Source of the DNA: Nocardia mangyaensis
GTDB lineage: Bacteria > Actinomycetota > Actinomycetes > Mycobacteriales > Mycobacteriaceae
Assembly (NCBI RefSeq): GCF_001886715.1
Contig: NZ_CP018082.1
Coordinates: 5,394,001-5,458,000, forward strand
Reading direction: 5' to 3'
DNA: 64,000 nucleotides
Shown: positions 1 to 8,940 of the stretch, in pieces
How the letters are laid out: each line of letters opens with the position of its first letter
How positions within the stretch are numbered: position 1 is the stretch's first letter
Notes under the pieces: model-generated
Seen by the model: the letters and a program-made list of their open reading frames with translations, nothing else
Database searches by the model: none
What the model was told of the DNA's origin: nothing
Translations under genes and position numbers: made by a program

Positions 1-111
1 TTTCCGCAGGGTTAAGCGCCTATTTCCCGGGCTGCCGCTGTGTCCGAGCCAACACCGGCGCCGACCTGCGGCAGCTGTATCGACACGGACTTCCCGTCAT
101 CCCCTCCGTGG
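1..111. other. Sequence downstream of nirB, no gene recognised
   Basis: The nirB stop codon lies at 112-114. NirD, the small Rieske-like subunit, normally follows at once, but these 111 bases give no NirD-like start: all frames reading away from nirB close within about 30 codons and resemble nothing I know. nirD is either further left or elsewhere. Confidence 0.5.
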
Positions 112-2655
112 CTACGCATCACTGCCGCCTGCGGGGATGCCGGGAAGTCCGAGAAGCACCGGCACCTTGCGTTCACCGCTGTCGTCGAACGAGATCGTGG
201 GATCGGCCTCGTCAGGGGCATTGACGAAGGAGACGAAGCGCGACAGCTTGTTCTCGTCCTCGAGCACGGCGGCCCACTCGTCCTTGTAGCCCTCGACATG
301 GGAGTCCATGGCCGCCTCCAGGTCCCCGGCGATGCCGAGGCTGTCCTCGCAGACGACGGCCTTGAGGTAGTCCATGCCGCCTTCCAGCGCCTCCTGCCAG
401 GGTGCGGTGCGCTGCAGGCGGTCGGCCGTGCGGATGTAGAACATGAGGTAGCGGTCGATGTAGCGGATCAGGGTCTCGTCGTCGAGTTCACCGGCCAGCA
501 GCACCGCGTGCTTGGGGGTCAGGCCGCCGTTGCCGCCGACGTAGAGGTTCCAGCCGTTCTCGGTGGCGATCACGCCGACGTCCTTGCCTCGGGCTTCGGC
601 GCACTCCCGCGCGCAGCCCGACACGGCCAGCTTGATCTTGTGCGGCGAGCGCAGGCCACGGTAGCGCTTCTCCAGCAGCACCGCCATGCCGACCGAGTCC
701 TGCTGGCCGTAACGGCACCAGGTGGACCCGACGCAGCTCTTGACCGTGCGCAGCGACTTGCCGTACGCGTGCCCGGACTCCATGCCCGCGTCGACCAGGC
801 GCTTCCAGATCAGCGGCAACTGCTCGACGCGCGCGCCGAACAGGTCGATGCGCTGACCACCGGTGACCTTGACGTAGAGGCCGAACTCCTTGGCCACCTC
901 ACCGATCACGATCAGCTGCTCGGCGGTGACCTCGCCGCCGGGCATCCGCGGCACCACCGAGTAGGTGCCGTTCTTCTGCAGGTTGGCCAGGAAGTGGTCG
1001 TTGGTGTCCTGCAGCGCGGCCTGCTCGCCCTCGAGAATGTGGTCGCTCGAGGTCGAGGCCAGGATCGAGGCCACCGTCGGCTTGCAGATGTCGCAGCCGG
1101 TGCCCTTGCCGTGCTTGGCGATCAGCTCGGAGAAGGTGCGGATGCCGGTGACGTTGACGATGTCGAACAGTTCGGCGCGCGACTGACCGAAGTGCTCGCA
1201 CAGCGCCTTCGACATGGTCACGCCGGACTGCTCGAGCAGCTTCTTGACCATCGGCACACAGCCGCCACAGGAGGTGCCCGCGTTGGTGCAGCTCTTGACG
1301 GCGGGAATGTCGCAGGCGCCCTCGGCGATCGCCCCGCAGATCGCGCCCTTGCTGACGTTGTTGCACGAGCAGATCTGCGCGTCGTCGGGCAGCGCGTCGG
1401 CGCCCAGTTCGGCACCGGCCGGGGAGATGAGCGTGGCCGGGTCGGCGGGCAGCGGGCGACCGACCAGCGGGCGCAGCGCCGAGTAGGCCGAGGCGTCACC
1501 GACCAGGATGCCGCCGAGCAGGGTCTCGGCGTCGTCGGAGACGACCAGCTTGGCGTAGGTGCCCTTGGCCGCGTCGTGCAGGACCACCGACAGCGCGCCC
1601 TCGGTGGTGGCGTGCGCGTCGCCGAAGGAGGCGACGTCGACGCCCATCAGCTTGAGCTTGGTCGACATGTCCGCGCCGGGGAATTCACCCGCGCCGCCCA
1701 GCAGGCGGTCGGCGACGATCTCGGCGGTGGTGTAACCGGGAGCGACGAGCCCGTAACAGACCCCTTCGACCGCCGCGCACTCGCCGATCGCGTAGATGTT
1801 CGGGTCCGAGGTCTGCAGCCCGAGGTCGGTGAGGATGCCGCCGCGCGTGCCGGTCTCGATGCCCGCGTCCTTGGCCAACTGGTCGTGCGGGCGGATGCCG
1901 GCCGAGAACACCACCAGCGAGGCCTTGATCTCGGACTCGTCGGACAGGTGCAGGGTGACCTTGTTCGCCCCGTCTTCCTCGAGCGAGACGATCTTCGCCG
2001 TGCCCACCCCGGTGTGCACCGTCAGGCCGATCTCGGAGACCAGCTTCTCGAGGATCGCGCCGCCGCCCGCGTCGACCTGGGCCGGCATCAGCCGGTCGTT
2101 GTACTCGATGACGTGCGGGGTCATCCCGAGCAGGCGCAGCGCGTTGGCGGCCTCCAGACCGAGCAGACCGCCGCCGATGACCACACCGTGCGCGCCGGGC
2201 CCGGCCGCCTCGGCCGCGGCGCGAATGCCGTCGAGGTCGTCGATGGTCCGGTAGACGAAGCACTCGGGCAGGTCGTGGCCGGGCACCGGCGGCACGAAGG
2301 CGTAGGAGCCGGTCGCCATGACGAGCGCGTCGTAGGCGATCACGTCACCGGTGGAGGTGGTGACGGTCTTGGCGTCGCGGTCGATGGCCTCGCCGCGCTG
2401 GCCCAGGCGCAGGTCGACGAGTTCGTCACCGGCGTACTGGTTGCCCGGCAGGGCGAGCGCGTCGGCGACCCAGGTGCCGACGTAGGACGAGAGCCCGACG
2501 CGGTCGTAGGCGGCCAGCTTCTCCTCGCTGAGCACGACGACCTGCCACTGGCCTGCCTCGTCGCGCGAACGCAGGGCCTCGACGAAACGGTGTCCGACCA
2601 TGCCGTGGCCGACCACGACCACGGTCTTGCGCTGGGTGGGAGCGATGGGGTTCAT
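112..2655 (-). CDS. nirB: Assimilatory nitrite reductase [NAD(P)H] large subunit NirB
   Basis: Cytoplasmic siroheme enzyme reducing nitrite to ammonium with NAD(P)H. The 847-residue protein has an N-terminal FAD/NAD-binding part (starting near VVVVGHGMVGH), a middle BFD-like [2Fe-2S] part with the cysteines of CSCNNVSKGAICGAI and SCGGCVPMV, another cysteine pair in GCDIC, then the nitrite/sulfite reductase half-domain with the 4Fe-4S/siroheme ligands SCVGSTWCRYG and SGCARECAEA. The ATG is preceded by a strong AAGGAGG. It is 29 bp behind the narK stop on the same strand, so the two form a nitrate uptake and nitrite reduction operon, probably under GlnR (site at 4262-4277). The open frame continues upstream through narK in another frame, which is a high-GC shadow. 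Confidence 0.95.
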   Translation of the reverse strand: MNPIAPTQRKTVVVVGHGMVGHRFVEALRSRDEAGQWQVVVLSEEKLAAYDRVGLSSYVGTWVADALALPGNQYAGDELVDLRLGQRGEAIDRDAKTVTTSTGDVIAYDALVMATGSYAFVPPVPGHDLPECFVYRTIDDLDGIRAAAEAAGPGAHGVVIGGGLLGLEAANALRLLGMTPHVIEYNDRLMPAQVDAGGGAILEKLVSEIGLTVHTGVGTAKIVSLEEDGANKVTLHLSDESEIKASLVVFSAGIRPHDQLAKDAGIETGTRGGILTDLGLQTSDPNIYAIGECAAVEGVCYGLVAPGYTTAEIVADRLLGGAGEFPGADMSTKLKLMGVDVASFGDAHATTEGALSVVLHDAAKGTYAKLVVSDDAETLLGGILVGDASAYSALRPLVGRPLPADPATLISPAGAELGADALPDDAQICSCNNVSKGAICGAIAEGACDIPAVKSCTNAGTSCGGCVPMVKKLLEQSGVTMSKALCEHFGQSRAELFDIVNVTGIRTFSELIAKHGKGTGCDICKPTVASILASTSSDHILEGEQAALQDTNDHFLANLQKNGTYSVVPRMPGGEVTAEQLIVIGEVAKEFGLYVKVTGGQRIDLFGARVEQLPLIWKRLVDAGMESGHAYGKSLRTVKSCVGSTWCRYGQQDSVGMAVLLEKRYRGLRSPHKIKLAVSGCARECAEARGKDVGVIATENGWNLYVGGNGGLTPKHAVLLAGELDDETLIRYIDRYLMFYIRTADRLQRTAPWQEALEGGMDYLKAVVCEDSLGIAGDLEAAMDSHVEGYKDEWAAVLEDENKLSRFVSFVNAPDEADPTISFDDSGERKVPVLLGLPGIPAGGSDA

Positions 2656-2684
2656 GAGATGACCTCCTTGATGATGGTCGGGCG

Positions 2685-4133
2685 TCAGCCGCGAGCCGAC
2701 GAAGTGGTTGACTGCTCGGCTTCGAGCACCAGGTTCTCGGCCTCGACCACCACATCGGAGTCGAGCACCGCCGAGCGGGGGCGCCGCAGGAACACCAGGT
2801 AGGTGACCGTGGCGCAGACCACGTAGAACCCGAGGAACACGACGAAGGCCGCGGTGGCGGAGTTGGTGCTGGCGTAGGAGGTGCGCAGCACCAGGTTGAT
2901 CCCGACCCCGCCGAGCGCGCCGATGGCACCGACGAACCCGATCAGCGCGCCGGAGGTGTTCTGCGCCCAGGACGACCGCTCGGCCGCGGTGCCCGCGATC
3001 GAGCGGGACTTGGCCTCGAACACCGAAGGGATGATCTTGGTGACCGAGCCGTTGGCGAAGCCCGACACGATGAACAGCGCGATGAACCCGGCAACCAGCA
3101 GTGCCATGGTCGCGCCCGTGGCGACACCGGCGTTGCCGTCGGCCCGCGAGCTGGCGAACACCACGACCAGCGTGGCGACCATCATGACGAAGAAGCTGGC
3201 GATGGTGACGAGGCTGCCACCGATCCGGTCGGCCATCTTGCCGCCGTAGGGACGGGCCAGCGAACCGAGCAGCGGGCCGATGAAGGCGATCGAGGCGGCG
3301 TGCACGGCGGCCTGGGCCGCCGTGTCGCCACCGGCCACGAAGTTGATCTGCAAGATCTGGCCGAACGCGAAGCTGTAGCCGATGAACGATCCGAAGGTGC
3401 CGATGTAGAGGAAAGCGATGGCCCACGACTGCGGCACTCGCAGCGCGGTGACCATCGAGGACAGGTCGGCCTTCTGGTTGGTCAGGTTGTCCATGTACAG
3501 CGCCGCGCCCACGGCCGTCACAGCGACCAGGACCAGGTAGATCGCGCAGATGACCGAGGCGTAGTCGCCGCCGAGGGTGGCCAGCACCAGCAGACCGAGC
3601 AACTGGATGACCGGGACGCCGATATTGCCGCCACCCGCGTTCAGCCCCAGTGCCCAGCCCTTCAGGCGCTGCGGGTAGAAGGCGTTGATATTGGTCATCG
3701 ACGAGGAGAAATTGCCGCCACCGAACCCGGCGAAAGCCGCCACGATCAGGAAGGTCGTGTAGGAGGTGCCGGGCTGGTTGATGAAGTACAGCGTCAGCAG
3801 CAGCGGGATCAGCAGCATGAACGCGCTGAAGATGGTCCAGTTGCGCCCGCCGAAGCGCGCGGTGGCCACGGTGTAGGGCACTCGCATGACCGCGCCGACC
3901 AGGGTCGGCACCGCGACGAGGAAGAACTTGCCCGCCGCGTCGATGTGGAACTGGTCGGCGGGCATGAACAGCACCATGACCGACCAGATCGACCACACCG
4001 AGAACCCGATGTGCTCGGCGAACACCGACCAGATCAGATTGCGCTTGGCGACGTCCTTGCCACCGGCCTCCCAGGCCGCGACATCTTCGGCATCCCAGTG
4101 CGCGATGTCGTGGTTACGCTTCAGCGTGCTCAA
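2685..4133 (-). CDS. narK: Nitrate/nitrite transporter NarK (first copy)
   Basis: Major-facilitator nitrate/nitrite porter of 482 residues with about 12 membrane segments. The nitrate signature is visible twice: GFGGGNFSSSM and the later FANGSVTKIIPSVF. The start chosen is TTG at 4133, because GGGAGG sits six bases upstream; an in-frame TTG ten codons earlier lacks a ribosome site. It is the promoter-proximal gene of a narK-nirB operon. A paralogue of nearly the same length lies at 6774-8255, and both N-termini share a W-x-A/S-GG-x-x-x-A-x-x-N-L pattern. Confidence 0.93.
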   Translation of the reverse strand: MSTLKRNHDIAHWDAEDVAAWEAGGKDVAKRNLIWSVFAEHIGFSVWSIWSVMVLFMPADQFHIDAAGKFFLVAVPTLVGAVMRVPYTVATARFGGRNWTIFSAFMLLIPLLLTLYFINQPGTSYTTFLIVAAFAGFGGGNFSSSMTNINAFYPQRLKGWALGLNAGGGNIGVPVIQLLGLLVLATLGGDYASVICAIYLVLVAVTAVGAALYMDNLTNQKADLSSMVTALRVPQSWAIAFLYIGTFGSFIGYSFAFGQILQINFVAGGDTAAQAAVHAASIAFIGPLLGSLARPYGGKMADRIGGSLVTIASFFVMMVATLVVVFASSRADGNAGVATGATMALLVAGFIALFIVSGFANGSVTKIIPSVFEAKSRSIAGTAAERSSWAQNTSGALIGFVGAIGALGGVGINLVLRTSYASTNSATAAFVVFLGFYVVCATVTYLVFLRRPRSAVLDSDVVVEAENLVLEAEQSTTSSARG

Positions 4134-4469
4134 GTTGGGCCTCCCAAAAGTGCGATGGCCCAACGGTAGGAAATGGGTATTGCCGGAATGCTGCGGGAAA
4201 TGTCGCGCGAATCAACGGTTTCTCACCATCCATGCCACAGGCGGGTGAGATCAGCCCTTTTGTTTCGGGCATGTGACACAACGATTTCCGCAGGTAAGCA
4301 AGCGGCGAGAATTCACCGAACTCACCAGTGAGACAGTGATCTGTACTTCTTCCCCGCGACTTTAAGCCAGACTCGTGCGCGCCGCACTTCGGCGGGCGGC
4401 CGACGGTGAGGAGTTCGCTACGTCAGCCCGTACCCGGAGAGTTACCGACGAACTCACGAGACCCGTCGG
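4134..4469. promoter_or_regulatory. Upstream region of narK-nirB
   Basis: 336 bp without a credible gene between the narK start and the stop of the upstream MFS gene, both on the minus strand. It holds the GlnR-like element at 4262-4277 and therefore probably the narK-nirB promoter. I could not assign -10/-35 boxes with confidence. Confidence 0.5.
4262..4277 (-). promoter_or_regulatory. GlnR-like binding site upstream of narK-nirB
   Basis: Read on the minus strand this is GTCAC-ATGCCC-GAAAC, an exact fit to the actinobacterial GlnR a/b half-site pattern gTnAC-n6-GaaAC. It is about 130 bp upstream of the narK start. GlnR is known to control nitrate and nitrite assimilation genes in streptomycetes and mycobacteria, so activation under nitrogen limitation is the natural reading. 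Confidence 0.6.
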
Positions 4470-5723
4470 CTACCACGAATCTTCGAGCATTCTTGGCTTG
4501 CAGGCCTGCCACGCGCCGGCGAGCAGGACACCGAGGGCGACGAACAACAGGGCGAAAGGGGCCGTCCAGCCGCCGGTCCAGTCGTGCAGCATGCCGAACA
4601 TCAGCGGGCCGGTGCAGGCGATCGCGTAGCCGACGCCCTGGGTGAACCCGGACAGCGCCGCCGATCCCCGCGGGGTGCGGGTGCGCAGGTTGATCAAGGT
4701 CAGCGCCATCGGGAAGGTGCTCGGGCCGAGGCCGAGCAGCACCACCCACAGCAGCGGTACGGACATGGGAGCGACCAGCAGGCCGACGAAGGCGGTGGCG
4801 AACAGCACCATGCAGCCGACGACGACCGGGAACGGATTGCGCATCCGCGAGACGACGGTCGGCGCGCCCAGCGCCGGGATCAGGCCCATCAGCGCGAACA
4901 GCCCGACCATGCTGCCGCCGAAACCCGCGCTCGCGCCCGCGTCGGACAGGATCATGGGCAGCCAGGCGAACATCGCGTAGGTGGTCAGCGAGGTCATGCC
5001 GAACATGCCCGCCATCCCCCAGGCCACCGGCGAACGCCACACCTTGCCCGCGGCGGCCGCGGGTTCGGCGGGCAGCGCGGTGGTGTCGACCAGGTCGCGA
5101 CCGCGCCGAGCACGCAGCACGACCAGCCACGGCACAGCGGCGGCGAAGCCGACAAGCGCCCACACGCCCATCGAGATCCGCCAGCCGTGACCGTCGGCCA
5201 GCGGCACCGCGACGAACGCGGGAATCACGGTACTCAACTGCACCATCACGATGTAGAGCGAGCTGATCGCGGCGAGCTGATCGGCGAAATACCGCTTCAC
5301 CAGCGGCGGTATCACCACATTGCCCACACCCATCCCCAGCAGCGCGACCCCGGAGAACACCAGCAGCTCGGCGGTGTTGGCCATGAACACGCGCACCAGC
5401 GACCCGGCACCGGCCAGCAGCATCGCGATCAGCACCGTGCGCTCGAGCCCGAATCGGCGCACCAGCATCGGCGTGCACAGCCCGGCCACACCGAACATCG
5501 CGGTCGGCAGCATCCCGAAGATCCCGACCACGGCCGTCCCGTACCCGATATCCGCGCCGATCCGCTCGGCCAGCGGACTGAACGCCGTCACCGCCGCCCG
5601 CAGGGTGAGTGCCGACATGACGATCGCGGAGAGAACAAGTAGGCGACCCTGGATGATCGCGCGGGCACGAGCGCGCTTGTTGGTTTCGGGCAGAGTTCGG
5701 CGGTCAGGAAGGGTCGCGGTCAC
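4470..5723 (-). CDS. MFS transporter, CynX/NimT (cyanate/nitroimidazole) type
   Basis: 417-residue major-facilitator protein with about 12 hydrophobic segments and conserved arginines in the first cytoplasmic loops (LVRRFGLERT). Overall pattern (ALTLRAAVTAFSPL near the N-terminus, GLGPSTFPMALTLINLRTRTP in the second half) resembles the CynX/NimT family, whose substrates are small anions or drugs; the real substrate is unknown. GTG at 5723 was chosen because the longer frame begins with residues unlike an MFS N-terminus. It is divergent from a GntR regulator 188 bp away, which is its likely controller. Confidence 0.8.
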   Translation of the reverse strand: MTATLPDRRTLPETNKRARARAIIQGRLLVLSAIVMSALTLRAAVTAFSPLAERIGADIGYGTAVVGIFGMLPTAMFGVAGLCTPMLVRRFGLERTVLIAMLLAGAGSLVRVFMANTAELLVFSGVALLGMGVGNVVIPPLVKRYFADQLAAISSLYIVMVQLSTVIPAFVAVPLADGHGWRISMGVWALVGFAAAVPWLVVLRARRGRDLVDTTALPAEPAAAAGKVWRSPVAWGMAGMFGMTSLTTYAMFAWLPMILSDAGASAGFGGSMVGLFALMGLIPALGAPTVVSRMRNPFPVVVGCMVLFATAFVGLLVAPMSVPLLWVVLLGLGPSTFPMALTLINLRTRTPRGSAALSGFTQGVGYAIACTGPLMFGMLHDWTGGWTAPFALLFVALGVLLAGAWQACKPRMLEDSW

Positions 5724-5911
5724 TCGGGAATCATAGGATGACCCGATGACTAACGCCAAGTATTTGTGAGCCAGCTCCACACGCGAGAACATGGGTAACT
5801 CACCGGGGACGGGCTCACCCGCCCCGCAACCAAGGCTTGCCGCGTCCCCACATCTCCCCGCGCCTGAATCAGGCCAAGATACGCGGGGAGGCGGATGAGT
5901 ACTCTGACTAC

Positions 5912-6583
5912 GTGCAACCCGTCCGGCGAACCAGCCTCATCGCCCAGGTCACCGAGCAGCTTCGAGCCGAGATCCGTTCCGGCCGTTGGCCGGTCGGTCG
6001 ACGTATCCCCACCGAACCGGAGCTCACCGAGCTCACCGGGACCGGCCGCAACACCGTGCGCGAGGCCGTCCAGGCCCTCGTGCACGCGGGCATGCTCGAA
6101 CGCCGCCAGGGCTCGGGCACCTATGTGATCGCCACCTCCGAGGTCGGCGGAACCCTGGCCAAGTACTTCGCCGACGCCGAGGAACGCGACATCCTCGAGC
6201 TGCGCCAGGCGCTCGACACCACCGCGGCGGGCCTGGCCGCACGCCGCCGCGACGACGCCGACATCACCAACCTGCGCAGGCTGCTCGCCGAACGCAGCAA
6301 CCGCAGCTGGACCGAACCCGACCCGGCCACCATCGCCGCCGACGTGGAATTGCACCGCGCGATCGTGGTCGCCAGCCACAACGCGGTATACCTGGAGTTC
6401 TACGATTCCCTGCTGCCGATCATCGAGCACGTGATCCACGCCAGAACCGCCAAATCCGACGATTCCTACGACACCGAGCACGCCGAACTCGTGCAGGCGG
6501 TGATCGACGGTGACGCCGAGAAGGCGGTCCAGGCCACCAGCTGCTTCCTCGGCTCGCTGATCGCCGAGTATCCGGACCGCTGA
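5912..6583 (+). CDS. GntR-family (FadR/FCD subfamily) transcriptional regulator
   Basis: 223-residue DNA-binding regulator. A winged helix-turn-helix occupies roughly residues 8-75 (IPTEPELTELTGTGRNTVREAVQALVHAGMLERRQGSGTY split by the recognition helix), followed by an all-helical FCD ligand domain with the usual metal/ligand histidine in ELHRAIV. The GTG start at 5912 puts the N-terminus just before the HTH, as is normal in this family. Divergent from the NimT-like transporter and 190 bp upstream of the second narK; it probably responds to a small organic acid and controls the transporter. No effector can be read from the sequence. Confidence 0.85.
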   Translation: MQPVRRTSLIAQVTEQLRAEIRSGRWPVGRRIPTEPELTELTGTGRNTVREAVQALVHAGMLERRQGSGTYVIATSEVGGTLAKYFADAEERDILELRQALDTTAAGLAARRRDDADITNLRRLLAERSNRSWTEPDPATIAADVELHRAIVVASHNAVYLEFYDSLLPIIEHVIHARTAKSDDSYDTEHAELVQAVIDGDAEKAVQATSCFLGSLIAEYPDR

Positions 6584-6601
6584 GCGGCGTCCTACATCCA
6601 G

Positions 6602-6617
6602 GTAACCGACCTGTCAC
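6602..6617 (+). promoter_or_regulatory. GlnR-like site upstream of second narK
   Basis: GTAAC-CGACCT-GTCAC matches the GlnR pattern gTnAC-n6-GnnAC, with the second half-site less perfect than at 4262-4277. It lies about 157-172 bp before the narK start and just after the GntR stop. Confidence 0.4.
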
Positions 6618-6773
6618 CGCGCTGGATGGGCCCCGGTGAGCCCAAGTTGGCGGGAACGTCACCTGAGGCCATTCTCACGCAACAACCGGTTTCTACCTTT
6701 GTCAGGACCCCACACGAAGCCCGTCGATACCGCAGACGACGCGCTTCTATCGAGCCCGATCGAGAGGAAGCCG

Positions 6774-8255
6774 ATGACCGCAATCGCCGCCACCGGCCAA
6801 GAGACGGAAGCTCCGTCCTTCGAATATGAGAAAAAGGGCCGCTGGCTGACCCAGTGGGAGCCCGACAGCCCGAAATTCTGGGAATCCGGTGGAGAACGCA
6901 CCGCCAAGAAGAACCTCTGGTTCTCGGTGTTCGCCGAGAACCTCGGCTTCAGCGTCTGGGTGCTGTGGGGCGCCATTGTCACCAGCATGGGCGCCGCGGG
7001 TTTCAGCTTCCTGGAGGGCCTGGGCACCGGGAACCCGACCGCGGTGGCCAACGCGCTGCTGCTGACCTCGATTCCCACGCTGGTCGGCGCGACCCTGCGC
7101 ATTCCCTACACCTTCGCCGTTCCCCGCTTCGGTGGCCGCGCGTTCACCGCGTTCAGCGCGGCGATGCTGCTGATCCCCACGCTGGGCATGGCGTTCTTCA
7201 TCAACCAGCCGAGCACCCCGATGTGGGTCTTCGTGGTGCTGGCCGCCCTCGCCGGCGTCGGTGGCGGCAACTTCTCGTCCTCGATGGCGAACATCTCGTT
7301 CTTCTTCCCCGAGGGCAAGAAGGGCGCCGCGCTCGGCATCAACGCCGCGGGCGGCAATCTCGGTGTCGCGCAGACTCAGCTCGCCGCGCCGCTGCTGATC
7401 ACCCTCGGCACGCATCTGCTGGCCAAGGACGCGGCGGGCTACCGATTCGGCATCACGCTCGCCATCCTGGTGTGGGTGCCGTTCATCGTGGCCGCCGCGA
7501 TCGGCGCGCTCCGGTACATGGACTCGATCGTCTCGGCCAAGGCCGACGGCAAGTCCTACAAGCTGGCGCTGACCAATTCGCACACCTGGATCATGTCGTT
7601 CCTCTACATCGGCACCTTCGGTTCGTTCATCGGCTTCTCGTTCGCCTTCCCGACCCTGATCAAGGCCAACTTCCCGCACCTGGCCGGGATCGGCTGGATC
7701 ACCATGGTCGGTAACCTGGCCTTCCTCGGCGCCTTCGTCGGCTCGTTCAGCCGTCCGGTGGGCGGGTGGATCTCCGACAAGGTCGGTGGCGCCCGAATCA
7801 CCGTGTACGTGTTCAGCGGTATGGCGATCGCGGTGGCGCTGATCATGGCGGCACTGTCGATGAAGAGCTTCCCGCTGTACCTGGCCGCGTTCCTGCTGCT
7901 GTTCGTGCTCACCGGCATCGGCAACGGCTCCACCTACCGGATGATCCCCTCGATCTTCGGCGCCACCGCCAAGGAGTACGCTGCCGAGCACGGTCTCGAG
8001 CTCACCGAGGCACAGGCTTCGGCACGGCGTCAGGCCGGTGCCGCGATCGGCGTGATCGGCGCGGTCGGCGCCTTCGGTGGATTCATCCTGCAGCAGGCAC
8101 TTCGCCTGTCCAACATCAACTTCGGCACCATGGCACCCGCCTTCTGGGGCTACGCGGCCGCGTTCCTCGTGATGGCCGGGGTCACCTGGTGGTTCTACCT
8201 GCGCTCCTCGTTCGCCGTCGAGAAGGTACCGTCGCTGGCCTACGCCAACGTCTGA
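6774..8255 (+). CDS. narK: Nitrate/nitrite transporter NarK (second copy)
   Basis: 493-residue nitrate/nitrite porter with about 12 membrane segments and the signature GVGGGNFSSSMANISFFFP plus the second motif GIGNGSTYRMIPSIF. The ATG at 6774 follows GAGAGGAAG. It differs from the first copy by extra loops (FLEGLGTGNPTAVANALL and a charged insertion EYAAEHGLELTEAQASAR), so the two are old paralogues, not a recent duplication. Monocistronic: preceded by the GntR gene on the same strand and followed by a clear hairpin at 8275-8312. Confidence 0.92.
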   Translation: MTAIAATGQETEAPSFEYEKKGRWLTQWEPDSPKFWESGGERTAKKNLWFSVFAENLGFSVWVLWGAIVTSMGAAGFSFLEGLGTGNPTAVANALLLTSIPTLVGATLRIPYTFAVPRFGGRAFTAFSAAMLLIPTLGMAFFINQPSTPMWVFVVLAALAGVGGGNFSSSMANISFFFPEGKKGAALGINAAGGNLGVAQTQLAAPLLITLGTHLLAKDAAGYRFGITLAILVWVPFIVAAAIGALRYMDSIVSAKADGKSYKLALTNSHTWIMSFLYIGTFGSFIGFSFAFPTLIKANFPHLAGIGWITMVGNLAFLGAFVGSFSRPVGGWISDKVGGARITVYVFSGMAIAVALIMAALSMKSFPLYLAAFLLLFVLTGIGNGSTYRMIPSIFGATAKEYAAEHGLELTEAQASARRQAGAAIGVIGAVGAFGGFILQQALRLSNINFGTMAPAFWGYAAAFLVMAGVTWWFYLRSSFAVEKVPSLAYANV

Positions 8256-8274
8256 CCTTCACACTCCAGATCGA

Positions 8275-8312
8275 AAGGCCGCGTCCGGAATTCGCTTTCC
8301 GGGCGCGGCCTT
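8275..8312 (+). terminator. Hairpin after narK
   Basis: AAGGCCGCGTCCGGAA and TTCCGGGCGCGGCCTT form a 16-bp stem with one G-T type mismatch around a short TTCGC-like loop, 20 bases after the narK stop. No long T-run follows, as is common in high-GC actinobacteria. Confidence 0.75.
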
Positions 8313-8415
8313 CCGCTGTGTACCAACGCCTTTCGCGTCGATGTTGGTCAACGCACCCGCGCACCCCGTATTCTGGAGTTCGGACTTGCACCGGGGCGGG
8401 CAGAGGTGAGCGCGA

Positions 8416-8940
8416 GTGAACATCTCGAACGGGGTGGTACAGCCACGGTTGCGCGATGCCTCCGTCGACGATCTGGCCGCGATCGCCGAGCTCGAATCGA
8501 GGACGTTCACCCCGCTCGCCTACCCCTATTTCGCCCTGCGCCAGCTCTACGACATCCACGGGTCCGACTGGGTGGTCGCGGAGCTGGACGGCGCGCTGTG
8601 CGGGTACGCACTGGTCGCGGTCGGCCGACACACCGCCTGGCTGTTGGGTCTCGCGGTGTCCGCGGGCCACCAGGGACGCGGACTCGGCAGCTCGCTGCTC
8701 GATCGCGCGGTGGCACAGTGCCGTTCGTCGGCGGTCGACGCGATCTTCATCACCGTGCGCCCGTCCAACGCACCCGCCGCCAAGCTGTACGAGAACTCCG
8801 GGTTCACCTGGGCGGGCCACGAGGCCCAGTATTTCGGCATCGGCGAGCCACGCGATCTGCTGGTGCACCGCATCGCCTACGACTGGACAGCCACCGACCG
8901 GCGCTGGCACAAGGGCCGTGGGCCGGTCGACAACGGATGA
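8416..8940 (+). CDS. GNAT-family N-acetyltransferase (RimI-like)
   Basis: 174-residue acetyltransferase using acetyl-CoA. The fold signature is clear: LLGLAVSAGHQGRGLGSSLL is the CoA pyrophosphate loop (Q/R-x-x-G-x-G/A) and VRPSNAPAAKLYENSGF the following helix typical of RimI-like enzymes. The N-terminal part (LRDASVDDLAAIAELE) is also standard. Substrate unknown. Its TGA overlaps the ATG of the next gene in ATGA, so the two are translationally coupled. Confidence 0.88.
   Translation: MNISNGVVQPRLRDASVDDLAAIAELESRTFTPLAYPYFALRQLYDIHGSDWVVAELDGALCGYALVAVGRHTAWLLGLAVSAGHQGRGLGSSLLDRAVAQCRSSAVDAIFITVRPSNAPAAKLYENSGFTWAGHEAQYFGIGEPRDLLVHRIAYDWTATDRRWHKGRGPVDNG

Noticed and set aside
40..2802. 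920-codon plus-strand frame across nirB
   Set aside because: Antisense shadow with repetitive Val/Asp/Gly/Arg composition; nirB motifs lie on the minus strand.
2656..3996. N-terminal extension of nirB through narK
   Set aside because: The frame is open but the residues are Arg-rich nonsense; NirB starts cleanly at ATG 2655 behind AAGGAGG, and narK is coded in another frame.
4190..4230. Second GlnR site near GGTTTCTCACC upstream of narK
   Set aside because: One half-site GAAAC is present but the paired gTnAC at the right spacing is not.
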